From the NCBI GenBank assembly GCA_037576195.1, contig CM075103.1:19096001-19160000 (forward strand): a DNA stretch of 64,000 bases. Direction: 5' to 3'. The stretch is from Phytoseiulus persimilis. Its lineage: Eukaryota > Arthropoda > Arachnida > Mesostigmata > Phytoseiidae. The position numbers were made by a program, and so were the translations under genes. The notes beneath the pieces were generated by a model. That model saw nothing but the letters and a program-made list of their open reading frames with translations. It had not been told where the DNA came from and ran no database searches. Shown here in pieces: positions 40,301 through 53,700 of the stretch (position 1 is its first letter; every line of letters starts with the position of its first letter).

Positions 40301-41357
40301 TTTTTTGCGGGTCGAAGACTCGATCGATCGATCCCAGTTTGACCAAGTTCGAATTCACCTAAGGGAACCTGAGCAGCTCAAGATCTAAGCCCCTCTGACT
40401 AGGAACGATTCCAAAGCTCACGATTCTGGAGCGTCCATCGCAAGCTCCGACGTACCGCAGTCGAGCGTCCGCGAGGAAAGCCGGGCACTCTCGAAAACCC
40501 TTCTGGGATTCGCCAACCAGAGCATGGGACCAACGGACGCTCCAATATCTCCAACACGAGCTTGCAGAACTGAACTACGCACGGCACTCTACTCGTGTCG
40601 AACGCCGACCATAGCGGTTACGTTCGTGCAATCATTCGATAACCGTGTGCTTCGTTATTAGAGGTCTTATCTGTCTGAGCGCTCGTCTCCGAGTCATCCG
40701 ATTTCGATCGGCTGTACTCGACTGCTTCCAGCTGACATCGGTGCTTCGCCTCCTTGGTAAGCGGCGACGGAATGACACGTGGGGACTTTGGTTGACCGAC
40801 TCTGACTTCCTGAGGATGGCTAAGTTCAGAAATACATGGACCTGGAGACCTTGTCCGACTTGTGAGCTGGGCCAACGCGGAAGGTATCTCCGCATGTTCA
40901 GTGAACGCCTACGCGCAGGGGCAGTAGTTAACCTGCCAATGGCAACGGACGCAACAAACAAACAATGGGGCAAACAAAACGCGACCGACTCGGAGTGACG
41001 CCCACGTCGAACAGCCTGATCTTTCATTGCATGGTAGGCGCTTTCAGATACTGTTTCCATACGCTGCTGATGAATGAGCGATACGATATTATTGTGGCCA
41101 TTCGATGCCACGATGTGGACCGTGTCTCCACGATAAACGAAAGGAACCACGGCAGCAGACGCAACAATGAGATTTTCCAGTATTGTCAGCAGCATCGATC
41201 CCGCGGGAGTATAACGTTGCGACACAAATCCGTGACGAATGGAAAATATTTGCCAGCTGACGTGCATTACATTTGAAACAACTATCTGCACTTCGCGTGC
41301 TCGGCTCCAAGTCTTGCGGAGAATAGAAACTTCATCTACAGAATCTGCTCCTGTCGA
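19319..41357. other. Long region without an assignable gene
   Basis: Many 60-270 codon frames overlap on both strands, typical of GC-balanced non-coding DNA with few stop codons. The longest (26351-27094 minus; 28724-29536 plus; 40632-41291 minus) have no recognisable domains, and their opposite strands are equally open. A hydrophobic stretch at 38.96-39.07 kb (SGLIIEGVIGVIIMEF) and another on the minus strand near 41.2 kb (ENLIVASAAVVPFVY) could be membrane helices of real exons or chance. No tRNA, rRNA or transposase was recognised. Confidence 0.4.
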
Positions 41358-41528
41358 TCATTTCCCTTGTTCTCCATGAGGTCGCTGAAGATACTGCTTC
41401 GACAGTTCCTTGAAGGCCTGACACGCACACTGCAAGACTCCGGGATCCTCCGGGGCGTTGGGGTCCATCCTTCTCTCACCGAGAAGCCCATTCTCCAGAT
41501 CCAATGTAACCATTTGAATTCGTCGCTC
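41358..41528 (-). CDS. Probable terminal exon of an unidentified minus-strand gene
   Basis: An acceptor (TTTGAGACAG) is followed by an in-phase open frame of 56 codons to a TGA. It contains MVTLDLENGLLGERRMD, NAPEDPGVLQC and AFKELSKQYLQRPHGE. The charged, helix-like C-terminal composition is far more protein-like than the opposite strand. The preceding exon is uncertain: a phase-0 GTTGGG donor about 60 nt upstream would join it to a frame ending LGFLGMLI. I do not recognise the family. Confidence 0.4.
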   Translation of the reverse strand, partial: ERRIQMVTLDLENGLLGERRMDPNAPEDPGVLQCACQAFKELSKQYLQRPHGEQGK

Positions 41529-41760
41529 CTGTCTCAAATACAGATACTATCCTGCCTCAGCCCGTCCCAGGTTGACATCAGACCCAACAATGAGCATTCC
41601 AAGAAAACCGAGGGATCTCGGATTCGTCCAGCTCAGATATTCGCCCTCTGCTGAGTTGTTGAACAGATTTCCATCAGCTTCCAGCCACAGGGCCGGTCCA
41701 CAGTTTTTCAAGGTATGAATCTCTTGTCGGTAATTACATGATTCTGGCATCGGAATACTG

Positions 41761-42166
41761 ATCAGAATTCCATGACTATTCTTTGTCTCTTGCATTGTTC
41801 TGTGTCCACAATAAACGGAACAACACAAAATTGACGAGACCTCCGGAAACAACAAGTTTGGCGAAGTCCACCACGCGGGGGATTTCCCGGTTATCGACTT
41901 GGATCCAGTATTTTGACAGTCAATCAACCGCTTTAGCGAGCACGGCTCAACTAAGACTCGCCACCGAAGTCAACGGGACATCGATGTTGATGTCCAGTGA
42001 TCGTTAGCGGGCGGAGTAGCTGATTGACGCTTCTTCCGGACGATTTCATCGACGGTTTTCTTAAACGAAGTGTCAAACAAGAGATTCTTTGCGCTGATCG
42101 ACACGTCATTGGCATGAACACAATTATTTACAAGTTCCCTATACAACCAGAACATCATCATTATAA
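41761..42166 (-). CDS. Probable upstream exons of the unidentified minus-strand gene
   Basis: From an acceptor-like TTGTATAG near 42141, a frame reads ELVNNCVHANDVSISAKN and then FKKTVDEIVRKKRQSATPP. Further on (about 41765-41900), another frame reads REIPRVVDFAKLVVSGG and VNFVLFRLLWTQNN, a plausible single membrane helix with a basic flank. Both look coding but cannot be spliced together with certainty. A membrane protein is possible; no family can be named. Confidence 0.3.
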
Positions 42167-45100
42167 TAATAATTATTATCCGGCCTTAACATCTTCCACT
42201 GATTGGAATTAGCGCGACGACCTCAGATTTTGTACCTCCGGGTTCTGGGCAGTTTGGCTCCAGATTCTCCGGGAATTTGACCGGTAGCACGACTCCCTTC
42301 TGATCGGATCTCTGGGCTCGACGCGTTTATAACTTTACGTACATGCTCCGTTCCCGGAACATGAATCACGATGTTGCTTTCGAAGTGTCGGACTTCGGGG
42401 AACGGTACTTCACCACTGTGGGGAACGCTCTGTTTCGAAACAAAAACTCGGAACCCAACTTCTCACCCGCAACGAAGCGGGATGGGATTTATGAGAGTTT
42501 TTCTCCAACAGCAGGTATACTCAAAAGCTAACAGAATGAACTCTGATAATGGTTCCCATGTCGGTGGACTATTTTGCGAACTTTCCCATCGCCGAATGGT
42601 TGATGCAATGAAGACAGAAGACTAACCACCCGCGTTCCGAGTTCGGTGTGGAAGCAAGTCATGAATATGGGAAACAGAAGAGTTTTAATTATTCTGCACT
42701 CCCATTGTTCGGGCGATTTCGGCATGAATTTAATGTTTGAATATCCCGGCAAGAGGCAAACGAACTCGGCGTTATTTCCACAGGGTAGCTATTTTCTTCG
42801 TGAATTTAGTTTTCACATCATAGACCCAAAGAAGTGAATCCATTCCGGAAAGTAGAGGGCTTGGGTAGTTGCAACTAGCAGTATAGGACCCCGAGAAGCA
42901 TTGAACGGAAATCGGTCCGGCTCGAGCGAAACGGGGATGACCATTGTTAGTCGGGTCCGATCGATTTCCCCACTTTGCCTGCTCGCATTTTCCGTTATGG
43001 GAATATTCTTTCCTTCAGAAATGGCCGTTTTCGTTCGAAAGCAGAAATTCCCAATTCCGAATTCCTCCAAGTACCGGTCTTGATGCAGTGCGTTGGGTTC
43101 ATTCTCTCGTTGCGCAGCAAAAGTTCCTTGTTGCGCGAGGGTGACCGTTGCGGGGTTGGCGTCATGAGCCGGGAAAGCTGAGCATGGCATTCTCCTTGAA
43201 ACGCTCCCACAACCACCCGAATCGTCGCCTTTCAGAGCTCCATGTTCTCCTCTGCCTCCACACTCGCGGACAAAATCTACGTTGATGCCTCAGAAGCTTT
43301 GATCGAGAAACCCTTTTCCGGTGCTCGTCACTGATGGATAGATGGCTTCCCGAAACTCTACGTGCCTCTGCCCAAAGTATCTTCACTCGGAGGAATGGAC
43401 GAGCGGGAGGTCGGATAGATCTCCGCGTCGTGCTGGCTGACGGAGTGGAGGAAATTCGCGGCAAGCTCGGTTCGAGGTTTCTCTCGACCCGAGGAGTTGA
43501 CATTCGGAAGTTCTGAAGCAAAACATCTTCAATTTCTGCTAGCCTAGAGGCAGTTAACCCAGAGGCAGGCCGTTTGTGCATGGTCACAGCAGTGCATGTG
43601 CACCAGGCATTCACCGAAACCCCCACGAAAAAAAAAAAAAAAAAAAAAGGCGTTTGTCAGGGGCTGCCTGACTTTGAGACGGCCCCCACCAATCAGAACA
43701 CATGCGGTGACTGGAGCACGTTGGTTCAGCCACCAATCTGTTGGAACCATCCATCTGTCTAAAAAGCTAGATGAGTAGATGATAGATGGCTGCCTGAATT
43801 CATCGGTTTCCGTGGCAATGAATCGTTGCTCATACATCCGTCCGTCCTCATATCAGTAAATTGATGGATTGTGATTCAAGATGAACGCAATAATCACATT
43901 TTACAACTCGGTTACCCGCTTGCTTCGCGCTCACAACTCGGCCACAGGGGCTGAACTTTCAGGCTGAGCAATGGTTCTAGCGGGGATTCGAATCCAAACC
44001 TAGAGCTCTCGGACTCGCATTGAGCTCGTGTATTTTCTAATTTCCGTCTCAACTCACTCTCTGATCCTCGAGGAAAATATCCTGTGAAGCGAATGCCTGT
44101 CCTCAGAACTACAGACCACTATATCCTGGGCACAGCTCAGCACAACAAGTTTCGGAACAAGCAACCCAAACGCGATATCCTATGGGCAGCTAAACGATAA
44201 CAGACACAGTCGGGCCTGTGACTTGTCCAGACCAACCACCGAACCGGGTTCAGCGTGTAGAGCGCGGTACTGTCGGCTCCGGCAAGACAAGCATTGTTGG
44301 TCGCTGCAAGAAAGGAGGTCGTCTTGCGGAAGTGGAAAGACCAGAAAGAGCTGTTCGTTGAAGTCTTCGTCTGTCGATCCTGTCTTCGCCAGTGCGCACG
44401 ATCGTCCGTTACAACGGGCTACCACAGCAGCAAGTATGCGGCGACCACGTTACCGACTACAAGTCCGCTTCGTGTGAAGGGCGAAATGTTAATCGAAGCT
44501 TATCGGCGCACTGTATCGCTGAAGCCGATTCACTTCGATGCCGCCGGTCTTCGAATGCTGAATTCTGAGCGCAGGTCGCGTTTCATCCCCGCAGACACAA
44601 TTCCATGGTGGCTCCGTGAGTTCACTCGAGTCCCCCATGTACTGAAGTTGCTCCCTAGCCGGATTATCGGGGAAACTTATTCCGGGCGATGATTCGAGGT
44701 GCTCCTATGGATACGGAGTCCCGAGTGAATACTCCCACTGGGCGCGATCAAGAAGCGGCCCTGTGCACCTTCCAGAACATTGTGGCCGTCCATGATTCCT
44801 TCAAGCTGACCACGACATGAATCAAAACTCTGAGCACTATCGAATCCAGCGCGACGGACATTCGAAATATTCGATGCACCCACACTATGAAGTTGAGCGA
44901 CTGCGTTGCGCTTAGAATCGCACCGCCTGCTCACGTACGGTCGTCTCAACCGATTGGTTGGCAGAATGCAGCGACGAAAGCAAGATTAGATTCCTGAGGA
45001 CTGAGGAACAAACTGCTCGAAGATCCAAGATTTGAAAGACGTTCGCCGTCATGTGAATCAACGACGTCAGCTGGCGCCCTTCATGGAACGAACCGTCCTG

Positions 45101-47722
45101 GCCTTGGCCCAGCGTCCAGCAGGGCTGGTACTTGAATGTGTTTTACCGTATTAGATGCCGGTTCCATAAAGCGCACAAATGCCAACAATCAACTCATAGG
45201 ACGCCCAAGTATCGCTAGAAATCCCGAAAGAGGAGTGAGACTTTGCTCATACCACCTACATTCCCAGTTTCGGTATATGTTTCAGATTTCGCAGCAATTA
45301 TTCGGAAGAGCCGTTCCAACGAAGTGTTTCAATGAGATATGTCCTCAAGTCATTGCCGGCGCCTCTGTCGCTGTGATCTTTGTGGGGATTCAGTTAACGC
45401 TGAAAATCAACACGACAATAGACGAAAGCAACATTTATTAAGCATATCATTCTCAGCCGCGTTGGCTTTGGGGCCCTTTTTCTGAGACCGCGGAAGCTTC
45501 TACGGGCGCAAGACTTGCCCATGCTGTTCTCGCGAGTGACTCGTTCGTCTCATGTGGGGGAATCTCTGAGGTCAGTCTCATTTTGAGCCTGGTCGAGCCT
45601 GGCTGAGACGGATTACGATTGCTATCTTGTTCGACGATCGCCGTCCGGGCCCTCCCGGAAGACAGGAATTGGTTTCGACCGCTAGAATACAATGCCCGGG
45701 AATCACTCTGTGTATTGACATTCGTAGCTCAGAAGGCACGAGATGGTATCATCGCCGATTTCCTTCCGATGATATCCTGCGACTATCCTCAAATGAAAGT
45801 AGTATACATGCTGCTGATCGGTGTCAGATGTTCGTGAGAAGGAGCCCCACCCGCATACATTCCAGTTGTATCCGTGGATATTGGATACGCGTTTCGATTT
45901 CGATTCGAGGAGCATCACCTATGGGTCGGTGTATCAAGCTGAAGCTTCGATTCCACATCATGAACAGTCGAGTAATTTCGTGTCTTTCTATAATTTCCCA
46001 TTTCATCGAACGTTTCCTCGGCGGTGGAGACGTTTGGGGGCGCCTGCACCCATTGACATCACGGAACTTTTCTCGTTTCCGATCGTCCGAAAATGAGCGA
46101 ATTCAAAGCCGTTGTTTCCGTCGCATCGGCTCTTCCGAGCCCTCTGCATAATCTACGAGCACTTCCGCCGGATTTGAACATGTGGTCGAAAGCGAAGGGT
46201 CCAGGCAACGAGAGAATTTCCTCCAATGATATATGATGTCATAAAGGGATTGAATTCCAGAATCGTCTGGATTCACCCGGATCCCCCATTTGCCTCTTCA
46301 ATCCACGTTCACGGAGTTGCGTGCAAGGAGTTCGCCTTCATAGGGGAAGAACTCGAGCATTCGAACACAAAGCGGACTGAGAGCCACTCGATTTCAGAGC
46401 TGAAGCGATGGGTTCGTTGATCAAATGCTATTACGGGTACGCACACCGAACCTTGCCGTCTCGGCTCCTCGGAGGCTGAAGAGAGCGGAGAAGATTAGGG
46501 CAAGCACTTCCCTATCCCGAGAAGAAGAAGAAGTGAGTTCCGTCATAGCGTCGGGATCCTGAGCTCCTTATCCACCAGTCCTCCATCACGTTCATGTACG
46601 CGAAGTCCGAATACGATCCGAGAAGGGTTCAGATTTCCCCTGGATTCAAACTTCGTCGGTCTTCAACACCGCATCACGAGGAAATGCATATCCTGTCTGA
46701 CTCGTTAGGTTCGGCGCTTTGAACTTTTCGGTCATCTTCCGCAACAGCATTTCAACTCCATGAACAGGTAGAGGGTGCGTCACCAAAATTGACAGCTCTC
46801 CGTTGCTGATCAGCATCCATCAGATCCCATCATAGGGTTTCGCACGAGTGTTCGTCTAGTACCATGTTGCTGAACACTTTCCTTCCGGCCAATTCCCAAC
46901 TCACGATGGTATCAACGTTCGACTCGGAGTCGGAGGCTCCGCGAACTGCTTACTCGTCGGTTATTTCCTCCAAGCCGATGATCTGGAGATTTCTCGTCCA
47001 ACGCGTGAGTCGCGGGAGCGGGATTGCAGAGCTCGATGGTACAACGAAATGAGCTATTCTCAGCCGCTGAGTTTGTTGTCTTGGCCAGGAGCAATTCGAC
47101 ACTGTGACTAGGGGCTACAGAATCCCTGCACGCACCACCCCGTTGCATGGGTCCGTTCGAGATCTTGACTCCAATGGGAACATCAGCGGAACTGTTGGGT
47201 GCGTGGGGTCTCTTGTCATTTCGAGTTTTCGATGGTTGGCTGATGAACACCCGTGGTTCAACTTACACTGCCCGACATAATGATAGCGCATTGCGACTTT
47301 CCGGGATCTTGTTCTGCGGGCAACCTCGGTATCCGCTGTCGGACCGATGACAAATTCATTCAGGCGTTCCCGGCTCAGTTTCCGTCCCTATCAGAACTCC
47401 AGGTAGATTTTAATTCAGAAAAATGAGATTTTGCAGGGTGACAAAAGTACAGCGCATTTATTGCTGAACTGCAAAACTGTGATTCGAGGTGGTTGAGGAC
47501 GCTCTCTCAATAGTCTGTGGAGCCGTCTTGGGCCTCTGGTACGGCCACCATGGTACGGCGGTTGGGAAGTATCCTATGAAGCTCTATGTAGGGCCACTGG
47601 ACGATCGAATGCCGGTCCGCGCGGCCGGCGCTCCGACTGACAGCCAGGAGAAAGCGTTGTGCGGATGTCTCTCTCCCAGCTGGGCGCGCTCGGTGAAGAC
47701 TCTCCGTTATAGAGCGACCAAG
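42167..47722. other. Region without an assigned gene upstream of PLOD
   Basis: It contains an ATT/AAT-rich patch at about 42155-42178, a poly(A) tract at 43.63 kb, and GGATTCGAATCC at about 43984. Open frames at 43162-43626 (minus), 44294-44692 (plus) and 45627-46151 (plus) have no recognisable domains. The stretch just before 47723 should contain the PLOD promoter and 5' UTR, but no clear TATA box was seen. Confidence 0.4.
43628..43648 (+). repeat. Poly(A) homopolymer tract
   Basis: A run of about 20-21 uninterrupted A within otherwise mixed sequence. It could be the tail scar of a retroposed sequence (the preceding 300 nt would be the candidate insert) or a simple mononucleotide repeat. 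No target-site duplication was identified. Confidence 0.7.
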
Positions 47723-50700
47723 ATGGCTGCCCACAGTTCTCTCAGCCGGCTGACTCGAACCATGTCCACGGTTCGACACAAGTTCGTGATCGTTTGTTTG
47801 TTCACGCTCGCCGCACATATCTTCGCCCTCAACGAAGGTACGAAATGCCCATAGGTATAGCTTGTTGATATTTCGCGCGATCGCTCAAGTCGAAAGTGGG
47901 AGTGAGCCGCGGTTGTTCGTATAGCGGCGCGAAGCTCCAGCCGAGGCTCTACCGTGTCCCCTTTTCTCTGTTTCAAAAGCTATATACAGATCCGGGCGAG
48001 ATGGCAACCACTGCACCGAGTCGCTCGATTTCCGTTCTCGAGAAACCTGTTCGCCAGCATCTCAAAATAAGCAGCTCGTGAGTCACTCGGGAGCTTTCTC
48101 GGTGATGCGACCACCGGCTCCCTCCAGGAGGGAGCGATCGACGTGCACCGCCCGATTCGAAAAGGGTTCTTGTGACCTCAGTTACGACGTGATTCAAATC
48201 CCGGGATCCAGATCCGGGATGACGACGTTCCCGAGAGGCAGGGTGTCTGATGATCGTTCCGTGGTACCTCTCGGAGTACAGTTTCCTTGCTGGGAATCTC
48301 GGCGAAGCGGACGCTATCTCCTTATGCTCCGTATCTTCCAAACGGCGCGAGGCCTCTTCTCGGTTATCTTCGTTCTATGCATCTGGTTTCCAGTGGGCGA
48401 TGCGATAAAGCTGTTACATATTGCTGGAAAAGAGGCCGCGTTTTCGTGGGAGACATGAATGATTCCTTGAGCTGATGCTCGGATGGTGGATAGAAGTCCT
48501 CTGCGAGTAACAGGACCGATGGCATCCTCGCGTTGAACATATTGAGTCGCTCGATCAGGAGGTTAACAGCCCGCACGCGTGGTGAGCGTGGGTTGCAGTG
48601 GAAATCCGCGATCCTATGGATGTCATGTGGTCTGGTCGGCAACTCATCAGTCTCGAACGGTGTCAGACTCCCTCTCAGAGCCCGAAGAGGGAATCTTCCT
48701 GATGAAATCTTCTTGACTGATATGAAAGTGCAGCTCTGAATTCCAGATGTCAGCCAATGTGAAGAGAACTGCGCGGAACCGAACCAAAACACCGCAAAGT
48801 CTGCGTACAGACGTAAGCGTTCGATTTTCCCTTATCCAGCGCACGAGTTCCATGTCCGATTTCCTCTGGATTCCTCCGCGTTCCTTCCCATCGCCCGAGC
48901 CCCTCCCTGATGACGAATCAAATCCTTGCAGCGGAACTCCTGGTCGTGACGGTTGCCACGGAACGCACCGAGGGATACGAGAGGTTTCTAGCATCCGCCG
49001 AACGAGAAGGTCTGAAGGTTGAAACCCTCGGCCTCGACGAAGAATGGCGCGGAGGGAACGTCGTGCACTCGACCGGTGGAGGGCACAAGGTCAATCTCCT
49101 ACGAACAGCGCTGGAAGAATTCAAGGGTGAGATTCCATCGGAAAATTCCCCCCCGGAACGCCCCGAATCCACTGTCCTCCACCGGAGTTTGACGAACCCC
49201 ATTCACTTAAACTTCGTCGATGACCTCGCAGGAATGTCCCGAGGCGGAATCCACCTCAGAATTTTGAGAATCTGATGCGAGAGTTTTTTCGTTGTTGATG
49301 TGCAGATCGGTCGGACCTGCTGATTATGTTCGTGGATAGCTATGACGTCATCTTCACCGGTGGTCAGGAGCAGATCCTGAAGAAGTTCTACGCCTTGGAC
49401 GCTGACGCGATTTTCTCAGCCGAGGGTTTCTGTTGGCCGGATGCTTCACTCAAAGATCAATACCCGGCGAGCGATGGCGAGAAATATCTGAACTCCGGTG
49501 AGTCGTCGACGTGTCACACATCCAACTGCCTTCCTTCTTCCCAGCCGCTTGGATGTTTTTTTCCTGCCCCCAGCCGGGATCTGAATACGGACTTTTTCGA
49601 TCCTCCGTTCAGGTGGCTTCATCGGCTGGGCTCCGGTTCTGTACAAAATCGTTACGCACACACGCATCAAGGACGACGACGACGACCAGTTATTCTACAC
49701 TAAAATCTACCTCGACCCCGCACTGAGGGTGAGAACCCTCCCTCGTAATACTCAGGAAAAACTAGGAAATCGCCCTGCGGAATCTAATGAACACATCAGG
49801 AGCGGTGTTCGGAATAACGATCGAGTCGTCTTTGCAGAGTTCTCTTCGGATCCGTCTCGACAACACATCATCGATTTTCCAAAACCTGAACGGAGCTGTG
49901 GGTGATGTGAGTTTGTCCGAAGATGTGTTCCCGAAAGTGAGAAACACCGCCTTCGGGACTGAGCCAGTCGTTATTCACGGAAACGGCCCGTCCAAAGTGA
50001 GTTCGAATAATCCCGGTTGTGATTGTCTGAGAAAGGTCTCGATCAGGCGGATTTTGGTCGGTTGTGAACGGGGAAGCCAGAATCGACCCGGAATGGGAAA
50101 TCTCTAACGAAGCTTGTATCCTGGAAGGTCGCGTTGAATTCGCTCGCCAACTATTTGGCAGGAGCGTGGAAGACCGGCGAAGGATGTCTGGTATGCGAGG
50201 ACAGAGTGCCGCTCGACGATGACCATGTAAGCGCTCACGCCCGTGTTTCGGATCGGTTCCAAGTTCGAGATCGGTAAAATTTTCTCGTTGTTTTCAACTT
50301 TTCAATTCGAAATGGGGAAACTCTCTCCATCCCGGATGTCTGCATTCCAGATGCCGACTGTAACCATAGCGGTGTTCGTTGAAGAGCCAACTCCGTTTTT
50401 TGACGAGTTCCTCGACAATTTATTGGCGCTCGAGTACCCCAAGGAGAAAATCTCGATCGTCATCCACAAAGGCACCGAGTATCATAACGAACGATTGAAA
50501 CGCTTCGTCGAACATGAAACCGGAGACTATGCCAAACTTGACTCGACTTCGAGTGAGGGTTTGCTTGAGGTGAACGCCAGGGAACGAGCGCTGTGAGTTT
50601 TGGTGGCGGTTGAATATTGCCAGCTGTCGAACAATTCTGACCTCCTGTCGGTCATTCAATGTCGGCCTCCCGGAGTCAAAACTTTCCTGAGAGTGCTCCC

Positions 50701-53700
50701 GGTCGTAGGAGCTTCTCGATTCTTCGCATCTCCTTCAGGATGAGGTTGAGGTCTAACTTTTCTTCTCTTGCAGCAGGGAATGCCTTGCGAATGGCTGCGA
50801 CTACTTCTTCAATCTGGATTCCAGAGTCCATCTCACCAATCGCAAGGTATCTCAGGCGGTTTTCTTCACGGTTGACCCCAACCCCCCCACGGATGATCAT
50901 CCAGAACCAAAACAAAGATTCTCTAACGGCTCACAAGTACGCGAGTTCGACCTTGTGCCATAAAGGAGGTTTCGTTCCCCAGGTCCTTCAACATTTGATC
51001 GCGAAGGGTCGGAACTTCATCGCCCCTCTGGTCGTGAGAAGCGGGCAGGCCTGGTCCAACTTCTGGGGAGCTCTCACTTCAGACGGCTTTTATGCGCGGA
51101 GTCATGACTACATGGAGATCGTGAAAGGAGATAGAAGGTGAGTTTACTTGAATTCAGACTTGGAACTCCTGATTGGGCAGTGGAGCCAGCCCACCTCCCG
51201 GAATCATTCCACCATGATCCTCCTCCCAGTACCGCTCGGGAGCAGCAACCCTCGAGCGTGTTCTTTGTATGACCCACAGTCCTGCTGAACCTTGCGTTCA
51301 CATGCAAGATCGAGTTTGCAATCAGCATGGTCGAATGACATGGGCTAATGGGCGAAATTCATTGCAGAGGCATCTGGAACGTTCCCTACGTCGGAGAGGT
51401 TTATCTCCTCCGATCTGCGGCGTTTAAAGATTCACCTCCGAGATACGTTAACGGAGCCTTGGATCCCGATATGGCTTTCTGTAAGAATCTCCGCGAGCGG
51501 GTGAGTTGCTTGGGATCTGGGTGGTGTTCAAGAAAAGTTCCGCACTCCATGTGTTCGTGGGGCCTGAGGAGGAGGTATGAGAAACCATCGTGAAGAAGCC
51601 TGTCTACTTCGAGGTTGTCGAGGCCTGAGAGTCTTAGCTCGGCTTGGTTATCGAGCACCTGACAGGAGAGAAGGGAAACCACAGAAGCCATGTCGATGCC
51701 TTGAACTAGTGTGTCAGCTGTAGAAATAGGACATGCGCTTACACTCTGATCTCCGGGCCTTAATTGAGTCGGTCCAGTCCATAATCAAGCCAACTTAAAC
51801 ACTTTAGAGCATTCAGCTCCACCACTCGGCTCTACACTGCATGAGTGGCTGATTGAGTCATTAACTTATTAAATATTAAACTTTATATATATATGTCGCA
51901 GATACCGAATCGGTGATATAAATGAGATTAATGAACTTATTAAAAATCAAAATTGAATTATTCCAATGGAATAAATGAGCGATCGAAATATCGTCAAGGT
52001 CGTTACACAAACGACGTCGGGAGAGATTTGGTTGCCGGTGAGCTCCTTCATGGAACACTGTATCCGTTATGTGTGTACTGTGGACTTCATGTATTTCGAG
52101 GCTGTTTCGACACTGGTCCCTCAATTCCTGAGCATCAGATTGTTCTTCCCGAGGCTTCAACGAAGACGTCGCGAGAACACATGAAGCCGTTTGAAAACAC
52201 GCGTGTTTCGTCTCTTTTGAGAGTGCCCGGAGAAGCCGCTCTCAACAAACGGTATAGGAGTGCGCCAACGTTTGGATGCCGACCGTCTAATCGTGGGCGC
52301 CCCGGCAGCACTGCTCAACGTGCTGGCCAGGATTCCGCCTTCAAGAAACGCCGCTCCTTTCATCCTTTCCCCGGCAAACACACTTCTGATACTGAAGGCA
52401 CATTTACCCTTGTTCACTTTGGATGATCATTCCGAGTTTTCATCCGGAGTGAGAAATGTAAAATGCCGTTCAGTGCCTGTTCATCCGTAGTGAGCATCCA
52501 GAGTGAACGCTGAAACGATTTTGCTCTAAAGCGATTTTGGATCCGTCTAATCTGGAAATAATGGGTTTTCGTGTGCAAGATAGTCATATGGCAGCCTTCC
52601 CAGACAGCTATCGTCATAACGAGCTTCTATGGAATGATAGCACTGCGGAGTGCAATGAGAGAAACCTGAGAGACAGGGCGCTAGCATCCATGGTGATGGA
52701 GTTAAACCTCGATTGGTTGACAGTTACGGACGTTAATCCAAAAATACAAACGATTCAAAAGTGATATATGCTGCCGAATCGGGGGAGATTCGGCAGTCTG
52801 AACGCAGTGGCGCACATTCACGAAATTATTTCGGTTCGAAGCCGCTGACTCGTTCCTCGGCGCAGTGCGCCAGGCTGAAACAAGTGCTTCGTATCTGGAG
52901 ATGAGTGTTCTTTCTGGGAGTGGAGGACCCATATTGCGGCGAAGCAGTAGCTTTCTGATTCGCCTATGACGGAAGCGCGATGTGGGGCACTCAGCAACAT
53001 CAAACAATACTTCATTGTCGAGGAACCGTATCTGAAGTCACAAATCGTTCAGCATATTCTCGTCGAGCTTTAGTTGCCAACTTTGGTTCGTTCGGGCATG
53101 AGCGTCGTGAGAGGTCTTTGAGACCTGAGCTGGCTCCGTCTGTAACGAACCGCGGAATCAGTCAACCAGCATCCCAATCCTCGGAAGTTAACATATCCCT
53201 CTGGAGGTACGGAGCGGCAGCCGTCGACGTCTTGCGCAGCCAGTCACGGAGTGCACCGGTAGTCTTCACGACCTGTGGTCTCGATGGCCAACGGGAGCGG
53301 GTTTTCGTAAATTCGAAATCCGATCGACCTGCTGTCACCGTTGAGCGCTGGACTAACTTCCAACCGTTGCTCTCGGCGCGGCGGCGCCATGCTTTTGGAT
53401 GATTGAGTTTGTACACTCTGGATGAACATTCTCGCTTCCATTCTCGATGCTCATTCTGTATGATCATCCGTAGTGAACAAGTGTAGATGGGCCATAACAC
53501 CCGTTCCAACGCTTGATTCGTCTACGTCTGCGCGAATCTCACAGACACGATTCTTTCAGGGAATATTCATGTATGTCGATAACCTCGAGGATTTCGGTTT
53601 CTTGATCAATACGGAGCATTTCGACACGACAAAGCTGCATCCTGATTTCTACGAAATTTACAACAATCAGTTCGCATGGGGCTTGCGCTACATCCACGAA

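Noticed and set aside
40245-40370. CxxC...C zinc-finger-like phrase (FCGICKPSDRS) after a possible acceptor
   Set aside because: Too few cysteines or histidines for a known finger, and the competing frame is equally open.
40632-41291. 219-codon minus-strand frame with a hydrophobic N-terminal part
   Set aside because: After the single hydrophobic segment the product is arginine-rich and featureless; it overlaps other equally plausible short frames. Not called as a gene.
43930-44020. tRNA-like B box (GGATTCGAATCC) with a TGGCCGAGTTG-type A box nearby
   Set aside because: The B-box word is itself palindromic and the A-box word lies on the wrong side for either strand; no cloverleaf could be drawn.
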